From an uncultured Nitrosomonadaceae bacterium (GTDB lineage Bacteria > Pseudomonadota > Gammaproteobacteria > Burkholderiales > Nitrosomonadaceae), in assembly GCA_943787405.1 (NCBI GenBank), contig CALSMH010000003.1:415854-479853 (forward strand): a stretch of 64,000 nucleotides of DNA, given 5' to 3'. The notes under the pieces were generated by a model that saw only the letters and a list, made by a program, of their open reading frames with translations, did no database searches and was not told where the DNA came from. Shown here one piece after another: positions 1 through 11,409 of this stretch. A program made the translations under genes and the position numbers. Position 1 is the first letter of the stretch. Every line of letters starts with the position of its first letter.

Positions 1-2
1 TG

Positions 3-719
<717 letters not shown>

Positions 720-748
720 CAACTGGTTCTGATCTTTAACTATCCTTT

Positions 749-783
749 CCCCTGCTCTCATCAGAGAGCAGGGGATTTTTTTC
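749..783 (+). terminator. Rho-independent terminator of amoC
   Basis: A perfect 11-bp stem (749-759 with 764-774) encloses a 4-nt loop and is followed by eight T residues broken only at the first base. It lies 30 bp after the amoC stop and ends the transcript before any further gene. The T-run is on the plus-strand side only, so it serves amoC and not convergent panC. Confidence 0.93.
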
Positions 784-863
784 ACTTTATTAAGTATAGA
801 AAATCATGAAGAAGACTTAGTCATGGACTCTTATAAAGAGATAAACGTTATCTAACAAATAGT

Positions 864-1700
864 CTAAATTTCTGCAGATATTTCCAAGTTATCTATTAAT
901 CTAGTTTCTCCTAATTTTGCAGCTCCAAGCACAACCAGCGCTCCGTTATTTACTTGAGCTGGGGCTAACGTATTACGTTTCCGCAGGGCTATATAATCTA
1001 CATCCCAGCCGCGGCTAATGAGAATTTCTCTTGCATAACTCTGTAATTTTTCGAAATTTTTGTTCCCAGTCTCTATTTCTAATTTTATTTTAGATAAAAC
1101 TTGAAATAAACATACTGCCTCAGCCCGCTCTTCCTTATTTAGAAAGCGATTACGGGAACTCAGAGCCAGGCCATCAGATGCACGTACAGTCTCGCCCTCA
1201 CCAATCTCGATCGATAAATTTAACTGTCGGGTCATTTCGCGCATAATACATAATTGTTGATAATCTTTTTTTCCGAAAATTGCTAATTGTGGCTGCACAA
1301 GATTAAAAAGTTTCAAAACTAACGTTGCTACACCGCTAAAAAATCCAGGTCTAAATTCTCCCTCTAGAATATTTGCTAGTGGTGGAGGCTCTATAATAAA
1401 TTCCTGATGCACTGGATAAATGTCTTCTTCTGTAGGCACGAATACCACATCAACCCCATTTTTCTCTAAAGATTTTAGGTCTTCTTTTAAAGTACGAGGG
1501 TATTGATCAAAATCACTAGTCCGTCCAAATTGCAAACGATTAACAAAGATACTGGATACTAAACAACCAGATTTTTGTTTTGCAATTTGTATCAATGATA
1601 GATGACCTTCGTGCAAATTACCCATAGTCGGAACAAATACAACATAATGTTCGGACTTTAGCCGTAACCGTAAGGAAGGAATTTCAGTGATTATTTCCAC
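864..1700 (-). CDS. panC: Pantothenate synthetase
   Basis: Condenses pantoate with beta-alanine using ATP to make pantothenate (vitamin B5), in the cytoplasm. The 278-aa length is normal. The class-I-synthetase nucleotide signature PTMGNLHEGH is at residues 24-33, followed by the conserved IFGKKDYQQL block near 142-151 and ALSSRNRFL near 178-186, which carries the KMSKS-like loop. It is last in a tight minus-strand run (pcnB, folK, nucleoside kinase, panB, panC), 14 bp after panB, so the last two steps of pantoate use are co-transcribed. Start ATG at 1700 gives the expected N-terminus. Nothing unusual seen. Confidence 0.97.
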   Translation of the reverse strand: MEIITEIPSLRLRLKSEHYVVFVPTMGNLHEGHLSLIQIAKQKSGCLVSSIFVNRLQFGRTSDFDQYPRTLKEDLKSLEKNGVDVVFVPTEEDIYPVHQEFIIEPPPLANILEGEFRPGFFSGVATLVLKLFNLVQPQLAIFGKKDYQQLCIMREMTRQLNLSIEIGEGETVRASDGLALSSRNRFLNKEERAEAVCLFQVLSKIKLEIETGNKNFEKLQSYAREILISRGWDVDYIALRKRNTLAPAQVNNGALVVLGAAKLGETRLIDNLEISAEI

Positions 1701-1714
1701 GCTAATTTTATGTA

Positions 1715-2512
1715 CTAGAATCCGTGTTCTGACTTAGGAAATTTTTTAGACTTAACTTCTTTAACATAATTCTCCACTGCCTCATTGATGCTTCCTGCAC
1801 CATCCATAAAATTCTTTATAAATTTTGATTTTGATTTTGTCCCAGAATAAATACCGAGTATGTCATATAACACCAATACCTGTGCATCACAGTCCACTCC
1901 TGCACCAATACCTATCGTAGGTATAACCAATTTCTTAGTTATTTTTTTTGCCAAAATGGCTGGTATAGCCTCCATTAATAGCATACCTGCCCCGGCCTCT
2001 TCGAGGATAATTGCATCCTCCATCAATTGATTTGCTTGATTAGTAGACTTCCCCTGTACTTTATAACCCCCTAACATATGCACAGATTGAGGCATCAAAC
2101 CAATGTGTGCACATACTGGTATTCCACGTAGAGATAGAAATTTAATAGTTTCAGCCATCACGCGCCCACCCTCTATCTTCACCATGCTCGCACCTGCTGA
2201 AATAAGTTCGGCGGCATTTTCAAAAGTATTTTCTGGGGATACCTGGGAGGTACCAAAAGGCATATCAGCCATGATAAATGCCTTTCTTGAACCTCTAGCC
2301 ACGCATCCTGTGTGATAGAGCATGTCATCTAACGTCACAGATAATGTTGTCTTCTCTCCCTGCAATACATTACCTAAGGAGTCTCCCACCAATAAAATAT
2401 CAACACCTGAATTTTCTAATAGCGAAGCAAAGCTAGCGTCATAGCATGTAAGTGCGGAAATTTTTTCTCCGGTATCCCGCATTTTTTGTAAAGTTTTTTG
2501 TGTAATTCGCAT
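1715..2512 (-). CDS. panB: 3-methyl-2-oxobutanoate hydroxymethyltransferase
   Basis: First committed step of pantothenate synthesis: transfers a hydroxymethyl group from methylene-tetrahydrofolate to alpha-ketoisovalerate, giving ketopantoate. The 265-aa length is typical of the decameric Mg-dependent PanB family. Visible family blocks are the N-terminal SALTCYDASFA, ILLVGDSLGNVLQG with the metal-binding Asp, MVKIEGG, and the AHIGLMPQ motif. It lies 9 bp downstream of the nucleoside kinase and 14 bp upstream of panC, so panB and panC are clearly one unit. The product of PanC needs ketopantoate to be reduced by PanE or IlvC, and neither is in the window. Confidence 0.97.
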   Translation of the reverse strand: MRITQKTLQKMRDTGEKISALTCYDASFASLLENSGVDILLVGDSLGNVLQGEKTTLSVTLDDMLYHTGCVARGSRKAFIMADMPFGTSQVSPENTFENAAELISAGASMVKIEGGRVMAETIKFLSLRGIPVCAHIGLMPQSVHMLGGYKVQGKSTNQANQLMEDAIILEEAGAGMLLMEAIPAILAKKITKKLVIPTIGIGAGVDCDAQVLVLYDILGIYSGTKSKSKFIKNFMDGAGSINEAVENYVKEVKSKKFPKSEHGF

Positions 2513-2521
2513 GTTTGAACC

Positions 2522-3163
2522 TTATCTTCCCAAGTTAAAATATTCACGTGGGCCGCGCATTTGTTCTAACCTTTGTAGCAATAAATCAAAATCTGGCTGG
2601 TTTTCAACAAAATTCAAATTTTCACTGTTTACAATCATAACCGGAGCACCTTCATATTGATGAAAGAATTTTGTGTAAGCCTCAGATAACCGCCATAGAT
2701 AATCTTCAGAAATATTTTTCTCAAAAGTGCTACCGCGCTGCTTTACTCTATCAATAAGTGTACTAGTTGAAGCTTGTAGATAAATCACTAAATCAGGAAG
2801 AAGAGCCTTGGGCTGCAAATGACTATAGATGCTCTGGTACAGACTTTGCTCAGCATCACTTAATGTAAGCTTAGCAAATAATTGATCTTTATCAAGCAGA
2901 AAATCACTTACTATCCCTCGAGTAAACATATCTATTTGCGCGAGACTCTGCACCTGATTATTGCGCTGAAAAAGGAAGAATAATTGGGTCGGTAAGGCAT
3001 ACCTAGGTATATCAGTATAAAACTTTTCAAGAAATGGGTTTTCAGCTGGATCTTCCAATAATAGCGAACTATCCAGGTGAGTGGCTATACGTCGAGCCAA
3101 ACTGGTTTTTCCTACTCCTATTGGCCCCTCAACCACAATGTAGCGATATTTTTCAAGTTTCAC
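2522..3163 (-). CDS. Deoxynucleoside kinase (deoxyguanosine/deoxyadenosine kinase family)
   Basis: Phosphorylates purine deoxynucleosides for salvage. The 213-aa protein has a Walker A P-loop, GPIGVGKTS, at residues 13-21, the LLEDPAENPFLEKFY substrate block near 35-49 and an FLFQRNNQ segment near 63-70, all typical of the dNK/thymidylate kinase-like superfamily. Substrate preference (dG or dA) cannot be read from sequence. The family is often annotated next to folK and panB in betaproteobacteria. It overlaps the end of folK by 4 bp, so translation is probably coupled. The C-terminus is intact. Confidence 0.9.
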   Translation of the reverse strand: MKLEKYRYIVVEGPIGVGKTSLARRIATHLDSSLLLEDPAENPFLEKFYTDIPRYALPTQLFFLFQRNNQVQSLAQIDMFTRGIVSDFLLDKDQLFAKLTLSDAEQSLYQSIYSHLQPKALLPDLVIYLQASTSTLIDRVKQRGSTFEKNISEDYLWRLSEAYTKFFHQYEGAPVMIVNSENLNFVENQPDFDLLLQRLEQMRGPREYFNLGR

Positions 3164-3672
3164 AAATTTTGCTCTCTTTCAAGCCTTTGATTAGAACAAG
3201 CTGATAATAATTCAGCTACACTGCCACGGCTAGGAATAAAAAAATCTTTTGAAATTTCCATAAGAGGTACTAATACAAAAGCACGTTGATGCATTCTCGG
3301 ATGAGGAAGAATTAGACCGCCCTCATTACATACTAATTCATCATACATCAACATATCTAGATCAAGTGTTCGCGGATCATTAGGTAACCCCCGCACACGA
3401 CCATGATTTTGCTCAATTTCTAGTAGTATTTTAAGTAACCCGTGTGGAGAAAGGGTGGTTTCAATCTCTACTACTGCATTGATAAAATCAGGCTGATTAG
3501 TTTTTCCAACCGGCGCACTCCGATAAAGTGAAGAACAAGCTAATAATCTACTTTCAGGGAGTGCATCAAGCTCATCAAGTGCTCTCTGTACCTGAGATAC
3601 CGGATTTTCTAAGTTACTGCCTAAAGCAATTAATGTCCGAGAAAAATGACCCAATTTAACACCTAATATCAA
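3160..3672 (-). CDS. folK: 2-amino-4-hydroxy-6-hydroxymethyldihydropteridine pyrophosphokinase
   Basis: Transfers pyrophosphate from ATP to 6-hydroxymethyl-7,8-dihydropterin in folate synthesis. Length 170 aa is normal. Signature blocks LIALGSNLENP near the N-terminus and DPRTLDLDML near residues 100-109 (Mg/ATP-binding acidic residues) are present. The open frame begins with TTG directly after the pcnB stop. A second in-frame TTG at 3654 has an AGGTG Shine-Dalgarno-like stretch five bases upstream and would give a more typical N-terminus (MGHFSRTLIALGSN), so the true start may be 18 bp further in. It overlaps the kinase gene by 4 bp. Folate here could feed the methylene-THF that PanB uses. 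Confidence 0.95.
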   Translation of the reverse strand: MILGVKLGHFSRTLIALGSNLENPVSQVQRALDELDALPESRLLACSSLYRSAPVGKTNQPDFINAVVEIETTLSPHGLLKILLEIEQNHGRVRGLPNDPRTLDLDMLMYDELVCNEGGLILPHPRMHQRAFVLVPLMEISKDFFIPSRGSVAELLSACSNQRLEREQNL

Positions 3673-5070
3673 TTATTCTGTAGGACCTAAAGATGAATCT
3701 ATACTTTGTGTATCCCCTGCTATAGTCTCATTACGTCTACGCCTTTTTCTCCTCTTTTTTGGCACGTCATTTCTAAGTAACATATTCTCCTGATCGCTGG
3801 TTTTAGCATTCTGAAATGTTTCCCACCAATTCCCCAACTCAATATCTATCTCTCCACTCTCACAACGTAATAGCATAAAATCATAGGCCGCTCTAAAACG
3901 TGGGTGTTCCAGTAAACGAAATGGTCTTCGTCCTGATCTTCCCAGAAAACGTGGCTGCATTGCCCAGATCTCTTGCATAACTGCATCATATCTACGTGGT
4001 ATAACAAGTTTTTTCTCTTGTGCTTCCATCAAATCTTTTATCGCCATATGCAGAGCAGGAAAAGATTTCTCGCCCGCTGCCATACGTTTATTCCATCCCA
4101 CCAACACACCATGCCACAATAGCGCGGCAAATAGAAAGCCAGGCGACACAGATTTTTCCTGCTGTACGCGTTCATCAGTGCTCTTCAGTACAAGAGAAAT
4201 AAAACGCTCATCTACTGACTCTGTAGAGATCATATCTAGTATTGGTAACAAACCATGGTACAGCCCACGCGCTCGTAGATCTGCTACGCAAGTTTGCGCA
4301 TAACCACATAATAATATCTTTAGGACCTCATCAAATAGTCTTGATGGTGGTACATTTTGTAATAATGGCGCAAGATCACCTATCGGCTGAGCAGTAGCAG
4401 AATCTATTTTCATATCAAGCTTAGCTGCAAGCCGAATTGCCCGTAATATACGTATAGGATCCTCACGGTAACGCTGTAGTGGTGTACCGATAATACGTAA
4501 TTGCTTCGACTTTATATCGCTGTATCCACATAAATAATCCCAGATTTCTTCTCTATCTGGATCATAAAATAATGCATTAACAGTAAAATCACGACGCTTT
4601 ACATCTTCTTCCTGGCTACCAAATACGTTATCCCTCAAGATTCTCCCATGCTCGTCTGCATGTTGGTGTGGCGTAGATTTGCCATTCTTATTAGTAAACG
4701 AATCGCCACGAAATGTAGATACTTCTACAGTATCTGACCCACACATAACATGTACTAAACGGAAACGACGCCCAATAATACGTGACCGACGGAAAAGAGA
4801 ACGGATCTCCTCAGGCTTGGCATTGGTAACAATATCGAAATCTTTTGGCTTTAATCCCAATAACAAATCACGTACCGCACCTCCTACTATAAATGCAGAA
4901 TAACCGGCTTCCTGTAAGTTCAATGTGACTTTCGTTGCACAAAAGCTTATGTTATTTCGAATAAGGCCATGTTCCTTATGCTGAATAATTCGCAGCTCAG
5001 GAATTATAGATTCTGAAGAAGAGACAGAAGAATTTTTGCCAATGGTTCGATGGAAAGATTTATGGATCAT
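3673..5070 (-). CDS. pcnB: Poly(A) polymerase I
   Basis: Adds 3' poly(A) tails to RNA and marks it for decay; it belongs to the class II nucleotidyltransferase (CCA-adding-like) family. The head domain shows FIVGGAVRDLLLG followed by KPKDFDIVT with the two catalytic Asp residues, then RRDFTVNALFYD and the RDPIRILRAIRLAAKL RNA-binding block. A basic C-terminal tail (KKRRKRRRRN) is typical. I chose ATG at 5070 instead of the ATG at 5097. The upstream frame is preceded by TATAAT at 5100-5105, only 2 bp from that ATG, which looks like a -10 box. The N-terminus from 5070 (MIHKSFHRTIGK) also resembles family members better. The gene is first of the pcnB-folK-kinase-panB-panC run. Confidence 0.93.
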   Translation of the reverse strand: MIHKSFHRTIGKNSSVSSSESIIPELRIIQHKEHGLIRNNISFCATKVTLNLQEAGYSAFIVGGAVRDLLLGLKPKDFDIVTNAKPEEIRSLFRRSRIIGRRFRLVHVMCGSDTVEVSTFRGDSFTNKNGKSTPHQHADEHGRILRDNVFGSQEEDVKRRDFTVNALFYDPDREEIWDYLCGYSDIKSKQLRIIGTPLQRYREDPIRILRAIRLAAKLDMKIDSATAQPIGDLAPLLQNVPPSRLFDEVLKILLCGYAQTCVADLRARGLYHGLLPILDMISTESVDERFISLVLKSTDERVQQEKSVSPGFLFAALLWHGVLVGWNKRMAAGEKSFPALHMAIKDLMEAQEKKLVIPRRYDAVMQEIWAMQPRFLGRSGRRPFRLLEHPRFRAAYDFMLLRCESGEIDIELGNWWETFQNAKTSDQENMLLRNDVPKKRRKRRRRNETIAGDTQSIDSSLGPTE

Positions 5071-5099
5071 TACTAAATATTGGGAATACCAAGCCATAG

Positions 5100-5105
5100 A
5101 TTATA
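5100..5105 (-). promoter_or_regulatory. Candidate -10 box of the pcnB-panC run
   Basis: A perfect TATAAT on the minus strand lies 30 bp upstream of the chosen pcnB start. No good -35 hexamer is seen at 17 bp, so this is a tentative promoter element. It would place transcription start near 5093, inside the longer possible frame. Confidence 0.4.
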
Positions 5106-5213
5106 CACCTAGCAATATATTGGATAAGGAAATACTCATGATTTTCATACCCAACTAATCTAATTCAAATTGATGAAATTTCATTAGGATACTAGCCTAC
5201 GAATTATTCATAT

Positions 5214-7304
5214 TTATACCTTAAGATAATTACTTTTCTCTCCAAGCCATCGTTGAAGATGACGTTGAGCTAATTCAGGATAGTCACACAACATTTCTTC
5301 TGCAACATCACGTGCATCTTTAAGTAATTCCTCATCTCTTTCAGGGTCAGCGAAACGCAACATAGGAACACCACTCTGACGTACACCAAGAAATTCACCC
5401 GGCCCACGTAAAAGTAAATCCTGAAGGGATATTTCAAAACCATCGTTGTATTCAAAGATTATTCGTAGCCTTTTGCAAGCAATTTCAGATAGTGGTTCCT
5501 TGTATAGAAGTATACATACACTAGCATCTGCACCACGTCCTACGCGACCTCGTAGCTGATGTAATTGTGACAGTCCCATTCGTTCAGCATGTTCGATTAC
5601 CATTAAAGAAGCATTAGGAACATCAACACCCACTTCAATTACTGTAGTTGCAACTAATAACTGAATGGAGCCTTGCTTAAATAGCTCCATTACTGATGAT
5701 TTCTCTTGCGGAGGGAGCCTTCCGTGCAACAAACCGACTTTCAATTCTGGGAAAATTATACTTAATCTTTCGTAGGTATCTAAAGCAGTTTTTAGTTGCA
5801 GAGCCTCTGACTCTTCTATGAGGGGACATACCCAGTAAGCTTGCTTTCCAGCACAACAGGCCTCCTTGATACGTACAATCACTTCCTCACGACGGGTGTC
5901 AGTAAATAGTTTAGTGACAACATCGGTTCTACCTGGTGGCCGTTCATCTAATACTGACACATCAAGGTCCGCATAATAGCTCATCGAAAGTGTACGCGGG
6001 ATAGGTGTTGCACTCATCATTAACTGATGAGTGACCATACCTTCTTTTGTGCATTTCATACGTAGCGCTAGTCGTTGGTGCACACCAAAACGATGCTGTT
6101 CATCGATCACTGCGAGTCCTAATTTATTAAATTCTACCTGCTCCTGAAATAGTGCATGTGTTCCAATCGCAAGCATAGCATTACCTGTAGCAATAGCAGA
6201 AAGTGCAGCAGTACGCTGCACCTTTTTCTGACTACCTGACAGCCAAGCAATCGATATTCCTAAAGAACTAAATATAGATTCAAACCAATTGGAAAGTTTC
6301 TGGTAATGCTGTTCAGCCAATATCTCTGTCGGTGCCATAATAGCCACCTGATAACCATTTTCGATAGCCTGTAATGCTGCCAACGCTGCAACTACCGTTT
6401 TCCCACTACCCACGTCTCCCTGTAGCAGACGCTGCATTGGATATGGTTTAGAAAGATCCCGACTAATCTCTGAGAAAGTTCTTTCTTGCGCGCTAGTAAG
6501 ATTAAAAGTAAGAGATTTAAGTAGTTTCTTTGTTAGTTCTTTTTTATCTAACAAAGTGGGAGCAAGATTCTTATATCGCTGCTGGTAATGTAAACGCATT
6601 GATAACTGCTGAGCCAACAATTCATCAAACTTAATTCTAGACCAGGCAGGGTGAGTGCGCTCTTCTAATAAATGAGCCGGCACATCTGGTGTTGGTTGAT
6701 GTAAAAGCATAATACTATCCCTAAAACCATCTAACCGATAATGTTTTAGGGTTTTAACAGGTATAGTTTCTGATAGATTATCTATTCTAGCTTTGTCAAT
6801 TAGCACCTTCCTGACTAGCTTACGGATTATTACCTGGGAGAGCCCTGCTGTAGTTGGATAGACTGGTGTTAATGCGTCAGGCAGTGAGACATTCTCATTT
6901 ACAACATGGCACTTTGGGTGCACCATTTCAGTGCCAAAAAAACCTGGACGAGGCGCCCCTAACAAACGTACTCTAGTACCTATTGAATATGCTTTTATCT
7001 GACTTCCATAAAAATTAAGGAAGCGTATAAAGATGGTACCGCTATCATCTTCTACTTGGAGAACTAACTGACGCCTCGGTCGATACATAACCTTATTAGA
7101 GACGATAACACCTTCAATTTGTACTGCCTCTCCTCCGGACATACCGCCAATCTGACAAAGGTGCGTCTCATCTTCATAACGAATAGGTAAATGTAATATT
7201 AAGCCAATCTCATTATTTACCCCGAGCTTGGAAAATTTCTCCTCTATGGCCTTGTTTGTAAAGCAACTAGGGGTAACACCACTATTTTTAATACTCCCCT
7301 TCAC
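5214..7304 (-). CDS. recG: ATP-dependent DNA helicase RecG
   Basis: Branch-migrating helicase that remodels stalled forks and Holliday junctions. The 696-aa protein is full length: an N-terminal wedge/OB domain (about 55-150), Walker A GDVGSGKT near 289-296, an ATPase motif II of the DEQH type (VIDEQHRFG), the SATPIPRT motif III, and helicase C-terminal motifs VIEVGVDVPNA and QLRGRVGRG. The TRG-type tail (GPGEFLGVRQSG) that couples ATP use to translocation is present. It starts 2 bp after the ridA stop on the same strand, so ridA-recG is a two-gene unit separate from pcnB, 144 bp downstream. No anomaly seen. Confidence 0.97.
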   Translation of the reverse strand: MKGSIKNSGVTPSCFTNKAIEEKFSKLGVNNEIGLILHLPIRYEDETHLCQIGGMSGGEAVQIEGVIVSNKVMYRPRRQLVLQVEDDSGTIFIRFLNFYGSQIKAYSIGTRVRLLGAPRPGFFGTEMVHPKCHVVNENVSLPDALTPVYPTTAGLSQVIIRKLVRKVLIDKARIDNLSETIPVKTLKHYRLDGFRDSIMLLHQPTPDVPAHLLEERTHPAWSRIKFDELLAQQLSMRLHYQQRYKNLAPTLLDKKELTKKLLKSLTFNLTSAQERTFSEISRDLSKPYPMQRLLQGDVGSGKTVVAALAALQAIENGYQVAIMAPTEILAEQHYQKLSNWFESIFSSLGISIAWLSGSQKKVQRTAALSAIATGNAMLAIGTHALFQEQVEFNKLGLAVIDEQHRFGVHQRLALRMKCTKEGMVTHQLMMSATPIPRTLSMSYYADLDVSVLDERPPGRTDVVTKLFTDTRREEVIVRIKEACCAGKQAYWVCPLIEESEALQLKTALDTYERLSIIFPELKVGLLHGRLPPQEKSSVMELFKQGSIQLLVATTVIEVGVDVPNASLMVIEHAERMGLSQLHQLRGRVGRGADASVCILLYKEPLSEIACKRLRIIFEYNDGFEISLQDLLLRGPGEFLGVRQSGVPMLRFADPERDEELLKDARDVAEEMLCDYPELAQRHLQRWLGEKSNYLKV

Positions 7305-7306
7305 AC

Positions 7307-7690
7307 TTACAATACCATTACCGCATCCATTTCTACCAATGCGCCTCGTGGGAGTGCAACTACTCCTATTGCTGCCCGTGCTGGATATGGCTGATCAAAA
7401 TAACTTGCCATGATTTTATTTACCATGGCGAAATCATCAAGGTCAGTCAAAAAAATATTTAATTTAACAATGTCCCCTAGGGAACCGCCACTAGCCGTTG
7501 TTACTGCCTTTAAATTCAAGAATACCTGCTGGATCTGAGACTCTATCCCGGTTACCATCTGCATGGTAGTTGGATCTAGTGGGATTTGACCCGATACATA
7601 AACCGTATCCCCTGTACTAACACGGACTGCCTGAGAGTATGTTCCTATAGCCTGAGGTGCATCGTCGGTTTGAATAATTTGTTTTTTCAT
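7307..7690 (-). CDS. ridA: RidA family reactive intermediate deaminase
   Basis: Hydrolyses reactive enamine/imine intermediates from PLP enzymes, sparing IlvE and others from damage. The 127-aa YjgF/YER057c/UK114 fold is recognised by the N-terminal [11 protein letters not shown], by VSGQIPLDP, and by Arg105 in the [10 protein letters not shown] motif, the carboxylate-binding residue of active RidA. It is located just upstream of recG and divergent from murA. The family members are common next to recG or spoT in proteobacteria. Nothing unusual. Confidence 0.95.
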   Translation of the reverse strand: MKKQIIQTDDAPQAIGTYSQAVRVSTGDTVYVSGQIPLDPTTMQMVTGIESQIQQVFLNLKAVTTASGGSLGDIVKLNIFLTDLDDFAMVNKIMASYFDQPYPARAAIGVVALPRGALVEMDAVMVL

Positions 7691-7900
7691 TTTATCTCCA
7701 AATGTGTACGGATATCTGCATCACGCTGTACTATATGCACGAAGCAGAACCCTGAAAATATGAACTGATACTACTACCCATTGCAACATGATGAAGGTTA
7801 CCCTAATACATTTCAACCAATAAAATTAATGCCGATATTATTTATCACTACCTATATACTTAGAACAATTGATGTAAATACTAAAATATAATATTTCTAA

Positions 7901-9157
<1,257 letters not shown>

Positions 9158-9219
9158 AGTTATTTACTACAGAAGATATTAACTCTATTCAATAAATAAC
9201 GATTTTAACAGGCCATATT

Positions 9220-9912
9220 ATGACAATTACTATTGCCCTTTCAAAGGGTCGTATTTTTGATGAAACAGCACCACTTTTAAAGGCAGCTGGTATTGTTGCA
9301 CTGGATGATCCCGAGAAATCTCGCAAACTAATACTAAAAACAAACCACTCTAATGTGTGGCTTATTATTGTACGTGCCTCTGATGTGCCGACTTATGTAC
9401 AATATGGTGCAGCAGACATAGGGATAGCTGGAAAAGATGTATTACTTGAACATGATGGAACAGAACTCTATCAACCATTAGATTTAAATATTGCTTGCTG
9501 TCGCATGATGGTAGCAGTAAAGAAGGGTTTTGATTATGCGGCGGCTATACGGCAGGGAGCACGCTTAAGGGTTGCAACTAAATATGTTCATACAGCACGG
9601 GAGCACTTTGCTGCAAAAAGCATGCATGTTGATCTTATTAAACTCTATGGGTCCATGGAGCTTGCTCCACTGGTAGGGCTAGCAGATGCAATTGTAGATC
9701 TGGTTTCAAGTGGCGACACACTAAAAGCGAATAATTTGAAAGCAGTTGAAGAAATTATGCCTATTTCATCGAGACTAATAATTAACCAAGCAGCATTAAA
9801 AGTAAAAAGAAAAGCGATCCAGCCAATACTGATAGCATTTTCTGAAGCTGCTAAAAAAAATGGCATGCCGCTTCAGAAGAAAATATCAGAAAGATGGGAT
9901 ATTTCCTTATGA
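9220..9912 (+). CDS. hisG: ATP phosphoribosyltransferase, short form
   Basis: First step of histidine synthesis: joins ATP and PRPP. At 230 aa this is the short HisG(S) form, which lacks the C-terminal regulatory domain and in other bacteria works only with the HisRS-like subunit HisZ; hisZ is not in the window. Seen: the N-terminal [10 protein letters not shown] and the PRPP-binding segment [17 protein letters not shown] near 160-176. It lies 62 bp after murA and overlaps hisD by an ATGA junction at 9909-9912, so hisG and hisD are translationally coupled. Confidence 0.95.
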   Translation: MTITIALSKGRIFDETAPLLKAAGIVALDDPEKSRKLILKTNHSNVWLIIVRASDVPTYVQYGAADIGIAGKDVLLEHDGTELYQPLDLNIACCRMMVAVKKGFDYAAAIRQGARLRVATKYVHTAREHFAAKSMHVDLIKLYGSMELAPLVGLADAIVDLVSSGDTLKANNLKAVEEIMPISSRLIINQAALKVKRKAIQPILIAFSEAAKKNGMPLQKKISERWDISL

Positions 9913-11231
9913 ATCAAATTAAACGACTCTCTTCAACCGACTCAGGGTTCACTGAAGCATTAAAAAAAATAACATCCTTTGAAGACGAACAGAATGTAGA
10001 GATAAACACAACGGTTTCTGAAATTTTAGCGCATGTAAAAAAGCGGGGTGATGAGGCTGTACTAAAATACACATCGCACTTTGATCATCTTGATGCAGCC
10101 TCAATTTCTGAGCTTGAGTTGTCTAAGGAAGAACTACTAAGGGCTCTACAACGCCTGCCTACCATACAACGAGAAGCCCTTGAGCAGGCTGCAGAACGAA
10201 TTAGAAATTTCCATAAAAGACAGATGGCCGAGTCATGGAGCTATACTGAACCTGACGGTACGATGCTTGGGCAGAAGATAACTCCAATTGATCGTGTGGG
10301 ACTATACGTCCCTGGTGGAAAAGCATCTTACCCTTCTACTGTGTTAATGAATGCAATACCTGCCAAGGTGGCAGGAGTGAATGAATTAATCATGGTTGTA
10401 CCAACACCAAGAAACAATAGAAATGACTTGGTACTTGCTGCAGCGATAATTGGTGAAGTAGATCGTGTGTTTACTATTGGTGGCGCCCAAGCTATTGGAG
10501 CACTTGCCTATGGAACCAATACCATCCCAAAAGTAGATAAACTAGTTGGTCCTGGTAATGCTTATGTATCTTCCGCCAAGAGACAAATTTTTGGTGTAGC
10601 AGGAATAGATATGGTAGCCGGACCATCAGAGATTCTAATCATTTGCGATGGCATGACAAATCCTGATTGGGTCACGATGGACTTATTTTCGCAAGCTGAG
10701 CACGATGAGCTAGCACAGGCGATTCTATTATCGCCTGATATTGAATTTCTCAGATTAGTGGAAGAAAAGATAGCTACCCACCTAGAAAAAATGCCTCGCA
10801 AAAATATAATAAGTTCCTCTCTTATGAACCGTGGCGCCTTAATTCAGGTACGAGACTTAGAAGATGCTTGTGATATTGCTAATCATATTGCACCTGAACA
10901 TTTAGAATTATCAGTTGATCAGCCAGAAAAATGGGCAAATAAAATAAAACACGCCGGTTCGATTTTCCTTGGGAGATATTCATCCGAAGCCCTTGGTGAT
11001 TATTGCGCTGGCCCGAATCATGTGTTACCTACTTCAAGAACTGCGCGTTTTTCATCGTCATTAGGTGTATACGACTTCCAAAAACGTAGTAACCTTATCC
11101 AAGTATCTAAGCAAGGTGCAGCCAAACTCGGTGAAATTGCTTCTATTCTTGCTAATGGAGAAGGTTTGCAAGCGCATGCAATGTCAGCTGAGTATCGATA
11201 TAAAGAAAAAACTAGTACCACCAAAGACTAA
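9909..11231 (+). CDS. hisD: Histidinol dehydrogenase
   Basis: Zn- and NAD-dependent four-electron oxidation of histidinol to histidine, the final pathway step. I chose ATG 9909, which overlaps the hisG stop (ATGA), over an upstream in-frame ATG at 9894; this gives 440 aa, near the family norm. Visible blocks: [17 protein letters not shown], the DMVAGPSEI loop, [15 protein letters not shown] with Zn-binding Gln and His, IAPEHLEL, and a C-terminal [15 protein letters not shown]. In many relatives hisC follows, but here the plus-strand operon ends and a hairpin lies at 11340-11371. Confidence 0.96.
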   Translation: MNQIKRLSSTDSGFTEALKKITSFEDEQNVEINTTVSEILAHVKKRGDEAVLKYTSHFDHLDAASISELELSKEELLRALQRLPTIQREALEQAAERIRNFHKRQMAESWSYTEPDGTMLGQKITPIDRVGLYVPGGKASYPSTVLMNAIPAKVAGVNELIMVVPTPRNNRNDLVLAAAIIGEVDRVFTIGGAQAIGALAYGTNTIPKVDKLVGPGNAYVSSAKRQIFGVAGIDMVAGPSEILIICDGMTNPDWVTMDLFSQAEHDELAQAILLSPDIEFLRLVEEKIATHLEKMPRKNIISSSLMNRGALIQVRDLEDACDIANHIAPEHLELSVDQPEKWANKIKHAGSIFLGRYSSEALGDYCAGPNHVLPTSRTARFSSSLGVYDFQKRSNLIQVSKQGAAKLGEIASILANGEGLQAHAMSAEYRYKEKTSTTKD

Positions 11232-11339
11232 TATTGAGTTGCAAGATTCGGGTAGCCCAACCATTCTCTTAAAGAATGTAATATTGATAAGTACGAACAC
11301 TACCCAAATAGAATAACATTAGCTATTGCAGTATTCTGG

Positions 11340-11371
11340 AGAGGAAAGATATATCCGTATTATCTTCCTCT
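11340..11371. terminator. Possible bidirectional stem-loop between hisD and the Sel1 gene
   Basis: An 11-bp inverted repeat (11340-11351 with 11361-11371, one bulged A) sits between two convergent genes. There is no T-run on either side, so it is a weak terminator candidate and could be a Rho-dependent end or an mRNA-stabilising hairpin. Confidence 0.4.
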
Positions 11372-11409
11372 ACAATATCAATGAATTTAATATTTCTCTT
11401 TGCTAAATC

